DNA from: Caldilineaceae bacterium
Lineage (GTDB): Bacteria > Chloroflexota > Anaerolineae > Caldilineales > Caldilineaceae
Assembly: GCA_011523365.1 (NCBI GenBank)
Contig: WTGY01000013.1
Location: 1 to 41,401, forward strand
Reading direction: 5' to 3'
Length of the DNA: 41,401 bases
A program made the position numbers and the translations under genes. The notes under the pieces are model-generated. The model saw nothing but the letters and a program-made list of their open reading frames with translations, was not told where the DNA came from and made no database searches. Shown piece after piece: positions 16,635-23,893 of this stretch. The first letter of the stretch is position 1. The number at the start of each line of letters is the position of its first letter.

Positions 16635-17663
16635 ATGGAACGCGCAGAACTGGCGTCGGACGCGCCTCAAATGCGGGTCGACTCATTGCAATCGAACGGT
16701 TCCACCACTGAGGAAGCTGCTGCGCCCCCCGACAGGCAGTTGAATCCCTGGGCTCCGGATGAAGGGCGCTATGTCAGTTTAGAAGAGTATTGGGTCAGGT
16801 GGTATGAGAACCCTTATCCAGACATGGACGTCAGCTATGAATGGAATAACGGCAGACTGGAGGCCAAACCGTTGCCCAATCCCCAGCAACTTGAACTTTA
16901 CAATTGGTTTCTGGACCTCTTGCGCCGGTATCTGAGCACGCACGATATCGCGAATCTCATCAATCTGGAGACCGGTTTTGTCCTGACGATGGAGGATGCT
17001 GAAGAGCCGTCCGGTGAACGAGTGCAGGTACGAAAGCCGGACATTGGCGTGATTCTGAGGAGCAATCCGACGCCATGGAGAGATACCGACCACCGTCACT
17101 TTGGGGGCGTGTGCGATCTCATTGTAGAAGCGGTTTCCGATTCCAGTCTTGCTGAGGTGTTGCGGGATACGGAGGAGAAGAAAACTGACTACGCCTTGGG
17201 CGGTGTGAAGGAGTACTACATTCTCGATCCCAGCGGCGAGCACCTGCACTTCTACCGTCTCACGTTGGAGGACAGTTTCGAGGAGATTCCGCCTGATGAC
17301 CAGGGCGTCATCCGCTCAGGGATACTGCCCGGCTTGCAGTTCCGGCATTCGGATCTTTGGCGTCAGCCGCGCCTGGAAGAGTTAGCATTAGACGAGGTGT
17401 ATTCGGGGTTTGTCATTCCGACTTATCAGGTCGCGGTTAACAGGGCGGAAGAGGCAGAGTCGCTGGTCGAGGCAGAGTCGCAACGTGCGGATGAACAAGC
17501 CCGGCGAGCGGATGCAGAATCTCAGCGTGCGGATGCAGAAACCCACCGTGCGGACGCCGAAGCCCAGCGTGCGGACGCGGGCGAGGAGGCTCACCGGCAG
17601 GCGGCTAAGCGCGTGCAGGAGTTGGAGGCCGAATTGGCCCGCCTGCGCAAACGAAGTTCCTGA
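16635..17663 (+). CDS. Uma2-family (DUF820) restriction endonuclease-fold protein with coiled-coil tail
   Basis: The ATG follows GGAGGAGAGAGC. Residues ~45-255 of 342 form the Uma2/DUF820 domain, a PD-(D/E)XK nuclease fold: SLEEYWVRW, E69 in YEWNNGRLEAKPL, the RKPDIGVIL strand (D136), DLIVEAVSDSS (E165) and EEKKTDYALGGVKEYYILDP. All expected acidic and lysine positions are present, so it may be catalytically competent. Residues ~265-340 are a highly charged coiled coil built from heptads of the type ESQRADA. The family is massively expanded in Chloroflexota and Cyanobacteria; its biological role is unsettled, with suggestions of mobile-element or nuclease functions. It lies alone next to a dispersed repeat. 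Confidence 0.87.
   Translation: MERAELASDAPQMRVDSLQSNGSTTEEAAAPPDRQLNPWAPDEGRYVSLEEYWVRWYENPYPDMDVSYEWNNGRLEAKPLPNPQQLELYNWFLDLLRRYLSTHDIANLINLETGFVLTMEDAEEPSGERVQVRKPDIGVILRSNPTPWRDTDHRHFGGVCDLIVEAVSDSSLAEVLRDTEEKKTDYALGGVKEYYILDPSGEHLHFYRLTLEDSFEEIPPDDQGVIRSGILPGLQFRHSDLWRQPRLEELALDEVYSGFVIPTYQVAVNRAEEAESLVEAESQRADEQARRADAESQRADAETHRADAEAQRADAGEEAHRQAAKRVQELEAELARLRKRSS
17475..17579 (+). repeat. Five 21-bp tandem units encoding heptads in the Uma2 tail
   Basis: Five in-frame units encode ESQRADE, QARRADA, ESQRADA, ETHRADA and EAQRADA. Each unit keeps CGTGCGGA-like or CGAGCGGA-like bases. Unit-number change would keep frame and alter coiled-coil length. Confidence 0.85.
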
Positions 17664-17914
17664 ATGCAGTTCGAGGCTGCACATCCCCGGCTCAAGGAAA
17701 TAACAGTTCCCAACGGCCCGGCAGGAACGCGGGGGCGTCTGTCTGGGTTGCCGAAGGCAGACCTTGATGGTTGCCTTTGTTGGCGCTGATGGGAGAGTCA
17801 ACTCCGCAAGAAGGTCCAGAGCAGTAGTAACAACACATAAGTCAGTCCGGCGCATAAGCAGGCGCGCGGGCAGAACGCTACCATCCATATTTTCTTCTCG
17901 CAGGAGTGCCCTAT

Positions 17915-19282
17915 ATGCCACCAAATGTACTTTTTCTGATGAGCGACGAGCATCGCGCGGACATTACCGGCTACGAGGGCGATCAGGTCGTGCGTACGCC
18001 CACGCTGGACGGTCTGGCGGAGACGGGCGTGGTGTTCAGAAACGCTTACGCGGCTTCGCCGATCTGTATACCGGGGCGACAGGCGATGATGTCGGGTCAG
18101 CTGCCGCGCACGTGCGGCTGCGAAGTCTTTGCCCAGGATTTGCCGGTGGGGCATATGACGTTTGCCCGACGATTCAGCCAGTACGCGTATCATACGGCGG
18201 CGGCGGGCAAGCTGCATCACACGGGGACGGACCAGATGCAGGGGTGGAGCCAGCGCATCGGGTCGGCGATGCAGGTGGGCCCGCATTTTGTCGCCGACCG
18301 GGACGAGGACTCGTTTGCCCGGTACACGAGGGGGTTGGGGGAGGTTAAGTGGAGCGACACGAAGGAGGTGCTGCGGGCGGGCGTAGGCCATTCGCCCCAC
18401 ATTGTCCAGGACGAGTATGCGTTGACCGGCGCGCTCGACTTAATTGAGCAGTACTTCACCGATCCCTATTATGACCGGCAGCAGCCGGAACGTCCGCTGC
18501 TGCTGAAAGTCAGTCTGAATCAACCTCACTACCCGTACTTCACGAGTGAAGAGAAGTTCACATACTACCTGAACCGGGTGGAGCCGTTTCTGGATGAACC
18601 AGTATTCGACCATCCATTTCTGAGCCAGAAGCAGGTACGGCCGGGCGTGGATGCCTCGCCACGGGAGTTGCGGCGCGCCGTCGCCGGGTACTACGGCATG
18701 ATTGAGTCGATCGACGAGATGTACGGCTCGCTGTTGCGCGCGTTGGAGCACGTGGGCCAGGATCTTGACGATTGGATCATCGTCTACACCAGTGACCACG
18801 GCGAGATGCTGGGCGAGCACGGTATCTGGGAAAAGCAGAAGTTTTTCGAGGCCAGTGCGCGCGTGCCGCTGATCATACGCTGGCCCAAGTCGATTGGCGG
18901 GGGCAGGGTTGTCGATGAAAACGTCAATCTGTGCGACCTGTTCGCCACGCTGTGCGAGCTGTGCGAGATCCCGATACCGGAGGGGCTGGACAGCCGCAGT
19001 CTGGCGCCGCTGCTGCGCGGCGATGGAGGAGATTGGCGCAATGAGAGCGTCAGCCAGTTTGGGGCGCGCAATCTGATGATCAAGTGGGATGACTTGAAGT
19101 ACCAGTACTATGGTGAGGAGATGCCGGAGGTGTTGTTCGATCTGGAACGGGATCCGTCGGAGCGGCAAAATTTCATTGACGAAGACCGGTATGCCGGTGT
19201 GCTGGAGGAGTTTCGGGAAAGACGGTTTGAGTTGGGTTTTGGGCCCGGCGCGCAGGAGGGGTATGTGAATGCGGGGTATTGA
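17915..19282 (+). CDS. Sulfatase (alkaline phosphatase superfamily, C-type)
   Basis: I use the ATG at 17915, which has AGGAG (17902-17906) 8 nt upstream; an in-frame GTG at 17906 overlaps that site. The 455-residue protein hydrolyses sulfate esters. The formylglycine signature C-x-P-x-R is present as C51-I-P-G-R; C51 must be oxidised to formylglycine by a maturase not encoded here. Metal-site residues appear at SDEHR (D11) and in YTSDHGEMLGEHGIWEKQ. The family lysine-histidine segment is AAGKLHHTG. The order NVLFLMSDEHR...TPTLDGLAETGVVFRNAYAASPIC resembles choline-sulfatase and iduronate-sulfatase-like groups. No signal peptide, so cytoplasmic action on imported sulfated molecules is likely. 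The AlbA_2 gene starts 9 bp later. Confidence 0.92.
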   Translation: MPPNVLFLMSDEHRADITGYEGDQVVRTPTLDGLAETGVVFRNAYAASPICIPGRQAMMSGQLPRTCGCEVFAQDLPVGHMTFARRFSQYAYHTAAAGKLHHTGTDQMQGWSQRIGSAMQVGPHFVADRDEDSFARYTRGLGEVKWSDTKEVLRAGVGHSPHIVQDEYALTGALDLIEQYFTDPYYDRQQPERPLLLKVSLNQPHYPYFTSEEKFTYYLNRVEPFLDEPVFDHPFLSQKQVRPGVDASPRELRRAVAGYYGMIESIDEMYGSLLRALEHVGQDLDDWIIVYTSDHGEMLGEHGIWEKQKFFEASARVPLIIRWPKSIGGGRVVDENVNLCDLFATLCELCEIPIPEGLDSRSLAPLLRGDGGDWRNESVSQFGARNLMIKWDDLKYQYYGEEMPEVLFDLERDPSERQNFIDEDRYAGVLEEFRERRFELGFGPGAQEGYVNAGY

Positions 19283-19291
19283 GGGAGTCTG

Positions 19292-20455
19292 ATGACTGCG
19301 GATGAGATTGCCCAGGTGGTGCAGGACGGCGAGACAATGTACGCCGAATTCAAGTCGGCCGCGGCGCGCCCCGAGAGTCTGGCTACGGCGTTTATCTCCT
19401 TCCTGAACACGGAGGGCGGCGTGCTGTGGTTGGGCATTGAAGATGACGGCACAGTTTCAGGTGTGACCGATGTAGATGGCGCGCGCCAGCGCGTAGACCA
19501 GATACTGGCAAATAACATTACTCCTCGCGCCACGGCTTTTATTGAACAGGTTGAGATTGGCGTAACGCGGCTTCTGAAGATCACGCTTTCTCGCGGGCTT
19601 GACCGACCGTACTATACGCAGCGGGGCCAGTGCTATGTTCGTCAGAATTCGGGCAAGCGATTGGCCTCCCGCGAAGAGATTCGCCGTATGTATATGGCGG
19701 TTCGATCATTTTTTTTCGACGAATCGGTTCTCTCCGGGACCGGGCTGTCCGACGTGGAAAAGCCCATTCTTAATGCCTTCCTGGCTGCGGCCTATGGAGT
19801 GGCTGAGGAAACGGACCGGCCAGACGAAGAGTTGGCGCGCTTGTTGCGAAATTTGAAGTGCATGGCGGGAGAGGAACTCACGGTCGCGGGGGCGCTGCTT
19901 TTCGGCCGTCAACCGCAGCGGATGCTGCCGACGGCACGGACGGAATTCGCTCGCTTCGAGGGGGAGATAGCGGGAGAAACTATACTTGACCGAAAAACTG
20001 TGGAAGGGAGGCTGCCGCAACAGTTGGAACAGATGGAGAGTTTGTTGCGGCTACACTTGCGTGACGCGGGCGTCATCCGCGGGTTCGAACCGGAAGTGCA
20101 ACCAGAGTTACCGCCGGAAATGCTGCGAGAGTCGGTGACGAATGCCCTCGTCCATCGGGATTACTCTATTTCGGCCCCGGTACGCGTTATGCTCTTTGAA
20201 GACCGGCTAGAGATTCACAGTCCCGGCCAGTTGCCAAACGGTGTTACGGTGGAAAATGTTCGTGCCGGCATTCATGTGGAGCGCAACCCCATCATACTCT
20301 CACTGATGTCAAAGCTGGGATTGATGACTCGGTTGGGAACGGGAATCGTGCGCATCTTTCGCTTGGCGGCGGAGAGGGGGCTGCCGGAGCCGGAGCTGGA
20401 AGAGCGCGGCGCTGAATTTGTGGTCACCCTGTACCGGATGCCGTCGCCGGCATGA
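19292..20455 (+). CDS. AlbA_2 (Schlafen-like) domain plus GHKL-type ATP-binding regulator
   Basis: The 387-residue protein has an N-terminal AlbA_2 domain (about 1-125: MYAEFKSAAARPESLATAFISFLNTEGGVLWLGIEDDG, then PRATAFIEQVEIG and RPYYTQRGQCYVRQNSG). A C-terminal GHKL ATPase-like half (about 255-380) contains LRESVTNALVHRDYSISAPVRVMLFEDRLEIHSPGQLPNGV and LGLMTRLGTGIVRI. This is the layout of proteins often annotated as ATP-dependent DNA helicase-like or putative transcriptional regulators; true function is unknown. The N-box-like ESVTNALVHRDY and the GTG/GI segment are preserved. It follows the sulfatase by 9 bp and ends at or just before the LOG gene, so it is probably co-transcribed with both. 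Confidence 0.85.
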   Translation: MTADEIAQVVQDGETMYAEFKSAAARPESLATAFISFLNTEGGVLWLGIEDDGTVSGVTDVDGARQRVDQILANNITPRATAFIEQVEIGVTRLLKITLSRGLDRPYYTQRGQCYVRQNSGKRLASREEIRRMYMAVRSFFFDESVLSGTGLSDVEKPILNAFLAAAYGVAEETDRPDEELARLLRNLKCMAGEELTVAGALLFGRQPQRMLPTARTEFARFEGEIAGETILDRKTVEGRLPQQLEQMESLLRLHLRDAGVIRGFEPEVQPELPPEMLRESVTNALVHRDYSISAPVRVMLFEDRLEIHSPGQLPNGVTVENVRAGIHVERNPIILSLMSKLGLMTRLGTGIVRIFRLAAERGLPEPELEERGAEFVVTLYRMPSPA

Positions 20456-20472
20456 AGTCTGGAGATTTAGGA

Positions 20473-21231
20473 ATGCAGCAACGTAGGACCCAAGACGAAT
20501 TTATTCTTGAATCCCCGGTTGGGGAAGGGGAGACGTTTACTGACAGCGACCCCTGGCGCGTGTTTCGGATAATGGGGGAGTTCGTCGAGGGCTTTGACAC
20601 GCTGGCGGGGTTGGGCGCCGCGGTCTCGATTTTTGGCTCGGCGCGCACGCGGCCTGACGATGCCAACTACCAGGCGGCTATGGAGACGGCGCGTCTGTTG
20701 GCGGAGTCCGGGCTAACGGTTATCACCGGCGGCGGGCCGGGGATTATGGAGGCCGGGAACCGGGGGGCGCAGCCGGAGGAGGGCGCCTCGGTCGGCCTGG
20801 GTATCGAACTGCCCTTTGAGCAGGGGCTGAACGAATACGTCGATACAGGGATCGAATTCCGCTACTTTTTTGTGCGCAAGATGAATTTTGTAAAGTATTC
20901 GCAGGGATTCGTCATCTTCCCCGGCGGCTTCGGCACGCTGGACGAGCTGTTTGAGGCGTTGACGCTGATCCAGACCGGAAAGATCAGGCAGTTCGCGGTG
21001 GTGCTATACAACTCCGACTATTGGCGGGGGTTGCTGGACTGGCTACGCGGCACGATGCTGGCGGCTGGGAATATCTCCAGCCCTGATCTCGAACTGATGC
21101 GGCTGGCGGATTCACCGGAAGAGGTCCACGAACTGATTTTGCAGGGGCTTTCGAAGCAGGCCAGTTGGTGCGAGAAGTCGGCGGAGGCGGCGCGAGCGGC
21201 TACACGGCTGGCTCTGGAGGTGAGCAGATAG
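20473..21231 (+). CDS. LOG-family protein (TIGR00730, nucleoside monophosphate phosphoribohydrolase-like)
   Basis: I choose the ATG at 20473 (252 residues) because GGAGA lies 7 nt upstream; an ATG at 20452 that overlaps the preceding stop (ATGA) is the alternative and would add 7 residues. The Rossmann-like LOG fold is clear: AVSIFGSARTRPDD, GGGPGIMEAGNRGA (about 86-99) and the catalytic/nucleotide-binding PGGFGTLDE (150-158). LOG proteins release the base from AMP or cytokinin ribotides; many bacterial members act in nucleotide recycling. The long form with the SDPWRVFRIMGEFVEGFDTL N-terminus resembles type II LOGs. The HEAT/zinc gene follows without a gap. Confidence 0.9.
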   Translation: MQQRRTQDEFILESPVGEGETFTDSDPWRVFRIMGEFVEGFDTLAGLGAAVSIFGSARTRPDDANYQAAMETARLLAESGLTVITGGGPGIMEAGNRGAQPEEGASVGLGIELPFEQGLNEYVDTGIEFRYFFVRKMNFVKYSQGFVIFPGGFGTLDELFEALTLIQTGKIRQFAVVLYNSDYWRGLLDWLRGTMLAAGNISSPDLELMRLADSPEEVHELILQGLSKQASWCEKSAEAARAATRLALEVSR

Positions 21232-21789
21232 ATGGCACGCAGACGCAAGGGGCTGAATCGACATCAGAAGGCGGCTTTCAAGGGCGGGGAACACAGGGTG
21301 CGGGGCGAGGAGGTCCAGAGGTTGATTGAAATGGCCTACAGCGGGAACCCCGGCGAACGGCTGCATGCGGCCGAAAACCTCTGTCCATGCCATGTGCGCA
21401 AGCGGGTTGAGGCGGCGTGGGAGGCGTTGTACCGGCTGATGCAGGATGCGGATGTACGGGTGCGGCGGGCGGCGTGGCATACGTTGGAGGACGGCGGCTG
21501 TCCGGACGACCCGGCGCTGATGCCTATCTTCGAGCGGGCGGTTGCCAGCGAGACGGACAGCCAGGTGCGGCGATTCGTAGAGCGGTTTGCGACGCCGGCG
21601 CTGTCGGAGCACAGCCGGCAGGAGGCGCAGCGGGCGGCGTACACGCCTTTTCAGGCGTACGGCCGCTGCGACTTTTGCGGTGAGAGTGGGCGGCGGGTGC
21701 GGACCGATTACGAGACTGAACTCAACGGTAAGGGTGGTGTGGGACGACTTGCCCAGATCTGTCAGGAGTGTGATGGACGGGCTTCATAG
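21232..21789 (+). CDS. HEAT-repeat protein with C-terminal zinc-binding cysteines
   Basis: The start codon directly abuts the stop of the LOG gene, so translation is probably coupled. The 185-residue protein is very basic at its N-terminus (MARRRKGLNRHQKAAFKGG). HEAT-like helical repeats follow (about 25-125: EVQRLIEMAYSGNPGERLHAAENL, VRKRVEAAWEALYRLMQDADVRVRRAAWHTLEDG, MPIFERAVASETDSQVRRFVERFA). Cys pairs C146-x2-C149 and C177-x2-C180 could bind one zinc ion; C51, C53 and H54 may add a second site. The function is unknown; the basic start suggests nucleic-acid contact. It is not a standard annotated family that I can name. Confidence 0.75.
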   Translation: MARRRKGLNRHQKAAFKGGEHRVRGEEVQRLIEMAYSGNPGERLHAAENLCPCHVRKRVEAAWEALYRLMQDADVRVRRAAWHTLEDGGCPDDPALMPIFERAVASETDSQVRRFVERFATPALSEHSRQEAQRAAYTPFQAYGRCDFCGESGRRVRTDYETELNGKGGVGRLAQICQECDGRAS

Positions 21790-21837
21790 AGTCCCACCTA
21801 TATTGCTTCACGACGCCGTCCATTCAACTTTCTCTCT

Positions 21838-21945
21838 TTCCAAGGGTTTGCCAGCAGCGCGCCTGTCCATGTCCCGTTTGCGCTATTGAAGTCAGGTTCG
21901 GGTGGCGCGGCCGCGGCGGTGTATGACTTCGGACGACGTTACCAC
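21838..21945 (-). pseudogene. Possible decayed mazF toxin remnant behind mazE
   Basis: Directly after the mazE stop (overlapping as GTGGTAA at 21945-21939) the minus strand reads in one frame VVTSSEVIHRRGRATRT and then a TGA at 21894-21892. Shortly beyond, GACTTCAAT (21893-21885) and GGACATGGACAGGC (21874-21861) closely resemble DNA for the conserved MazF N-terminal pattern (RRGD...W-L-D-F-N-P...GHEQAGRRPA), but in shifted frames and with stops. The distance from RRG to the GHGQ-like part is 35 nt, where an intact gene would have about 33. The reading as a broken mazF is inference from memory of the family pattern. Confidence 0.4.
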
Positions 21946-22181
21946 GCCTCACGGCCAACGGCAGGCCCGGTGTCCACTTCGCCGTGCAGATTTTGCGCAG
22001 TAACCTGGTCCAATAGGTCGTCCAGTTTCAGACGAGGAGGCGGAACGGGTGCGATGACCAAAGCGTCTCCCCGCAGTGACATTCTGACAAGCGAATTGAG
22101 TTCGAGACCAAGCTGATTGGCAAGGGATTTTGGGATGCGCAGGGCCAGGCTATTGCCCCACTTCGTTACGCGAGTTTCCAT
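21939..22181 (-). CDS. mazE: MazE/AbrB-type antitoxin (orphan)
   Basis: The 80-residue protein begins METRVTKWGNSLALRIPKSLANQLGL, the swapped-hairpin AbrB/MazE DNA-binding fold, and continues with a C-terminal toxin-binding type tail (LDDLLDQVTAQNLHGEVDTGPAVGREAW). AGGAG lies 9 nt before the ATG. In intact loci the MazF toxin follows with overlapping stop and start; here no intact toxin frame follows, only the degraded stretch described next to it. It may survive as a regulator or as an anti-addiction protein against MazF toxins encoded elsewhere. Confidence 0.85.
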   Translation of the reverse strand: METRVTKWGNSLALRIPKSLANQLGLELNSLVRMSLRGDALVIAPVPPPRLKLDDLLDQVTAQNLHGEVDTGPAVGREAW

Positions 22182-22993
22182 TTTTTCGTTGCTCCTGAGT
22201 TACTCATTCAAGAGATGGGTCTGTGACTCTTCATTGTTGTAGATATAGCAAGTATACAGTAGGGGACGGTTTCCGTTTTGGTTCGGGAACCGTCGTGTGC
22301 AGCTCAGATTTGGAGTGGGAATAGTCTGGCATGAGATTCATGCCAACGATTGCTAAGTTTTTTTGCCGACGTTTTGGTGAGTCACAGGGCAGGCACAAGG
22401 CCTGCCCCTTCGGGGAATACATTTGACTGGGGGGACGGGGTTTGGCGAAACTCGTTCGACTGGGCACCTGTTACGAATAGAGACACCAGGTCGGCGAGGG
22501 ATGTTGTAGGAGAGGGGGCGTTGCGGGGGCGGAGCCCCCGCACAAGGGAGGGCCGAATAGGCCCGACCGCCCAAAAAGGCGAGGAGAGAGTGAAGAGGAG
22601 TGAGGAGAGAGAAAACTTCGCTCGCCTCTATCAGCGTCTTAGACTGACTGTGGCTGTGTAGTCACGGTTTCTGTTGTGCGGGACAGAGCCTGTTGGCATC
22701 GGGATTTCTGAAGGGAGGCGCTTTTTCCGGGGTGCGGAAGCTCTATGGGAAGGAGGAGCAGATTCCCGATTTGGATTCTGTAATCTTCATATATATAATT
22801 GCGCTTGTTGTGGAAGGTGAACCTACAGTTCTTCAACCTTGCGTTTGGTCCCCTGCAAACGAACGAAGTGTACTGCTCAAAGACGAGCATCTCCTCTATT
22901 CAGGTAGTTGCCAACTTAAATCATCAGTCATTCAGATAGAAGCCGAAGGGCGTTGCGCGCGGCTGGCAGGCGGGCAAGCCAGGGAGATCCAGC
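22182..22993. other. Repeat-containing intergenic region before the cyclase gene
   Basis: This 812-bp gap holds the second dispersed repeat copy (22383-22575). The remainder, including 22576-22993, has only short open frames without recognisable similarity, codon bias or ribosome binding sites; I call no gene there. Confidence 0.6.
22383..22575 (+). repeat. Dispersed intergenic repeat, copy 2
   Basis: It aligns with 16206-16400 over its full length; the 62-bp core (22514-22575) is identical. The left end here is a better hairpin than in copy 1 (GGGCAGGC, then CAAGG, then GCCTGCCC). The same orientation is found in all three copies. Confidence 0.85.
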
Positions 22994-23716
22994 ATGGGGC
23001 GCAGAGTCATAGACCTGAGCATGCCCGTCCATAACGACATGGTGGTCTTCCCGCGGGTGACGCGCCCGACGCTGCTGATGTATGAGGACTGGGAGGGGTT
23101 TGCGAGCGGCATCGGGGCGGCGGAGCATGGCGTTACTTCGCTGACGGCCCACTATCTGACGATTCTCGGAGACCACGTAGGCACGCATATTGACGCGCTG
23201 AAGCACCTGGTTGAGGGCAAGCCGGGGCCGGAAGGGATCCCGCTGGAGTATTGCTACGGCGATGGTGTGCTGCTGGATTTCCGGCACAAGGAGAATGGTG
23301 CCGGCATCAGCGTCGCAGACATGGAGGAGGCGGTAGACAGGATAGAATACGAGATCAAGCCACTGGACCTGGTGCTGATCTGGACGGGGGCGGGCAGTTA
23401 CAACGATGAGGACAGGTACCTGAGCGAGCACAGCGGCATGACGCGTGAAGCGACGCTGTGGCTGATCGAGCGCGGGGTGAAGGTGATGGGCATTGACGCG
23501 GTAACGTTTGACCCGCCGGTGTGGGCGATGTTTGAGCGCAAGCAGTTCTGGGAGGCGCATCGCGTCATGTACGAGCATGAGTACTATCATGTTGAGAACC
23601 TGTGCAATCTGGAGCAGATTCCGCGGCCGCATGGTTTCACGCTCTCGATGCTACCGGTGAAGTGGGTAGGGTCGACCGGTGCACCGGTGAGGGCAGTGGC
23701 CATTGTGGAGGATTGA
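22994..23716 (+). CDS. Cyclase-family metal-dependent hydrolase (kynurenine formamidase-like)
   Basis: The 240-residue protein has the diagnostic cyclase/formamidase metal motif H61-x-G-T-H65-x-D67-x3-H71 (GDHVGTHIDALKHL). It opens with the family start RVIDLSMPVHNDMVVFP. Later conserved parts are LDLVLIWTGAG and GVKVMGIDAVTFDPP. Family members hydrolyse N-formylkynurenine, aryl formamides or cyclic amides/lactones, usually with Zn or Mn. No tryptophan-catabolic neighbours are present; the ABC importer next door suggests a hydrolytic step on an imported cyclic or acylated compound. It is the first gene of the fourteen-gene plus-strand run, 177 bp before the binding protein. GGGAGATCCAGC precedes the start. 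Confidence 0.87.
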   Translation: MGRRVIDLSMPVHNDMVVFPRVTRPTLLMYEDWEGFASGIGAAEHGVTSLTAHYLTILGDHVGTHIDALKHLVEGKPGPEGIPLEYCYGDGVLLDFRHKENGAGISVADMEEAVDRIEYEIKPLDLVLIWTGAGSYNDEDRYLSEHSGMTREATLWLIERGVKVMGIDAVTFDPPVWAMFERKQFWEAHRVMYEHEYYHVENLCNLEQIPRPHGFTLSMLPVKWVGSTGAPVRAVAIVED

Positions 23717-23893
23717 AGCGGTCGCATTGCATCGTGACCCAGGCTTTCCCTGAGTCGGGTCGGTTCGCCTTTGATGGCGCCGTGATTCCAGTCCTAGTGG
23801 GACCTTATCGAAAGGGATGTCCTGGCGGGACTACAGTTACGCACTACGCTGAAGTCTGTATTTCACTTAAACCTTCCATTCAAGGAGAAAAGC

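Noticed and set aside
22639..22890. Short open frames on both strands in the gap before the cyclase gene
   Set aside because: No ribosome binding sites, family similarity or codon preference; left unannotated.
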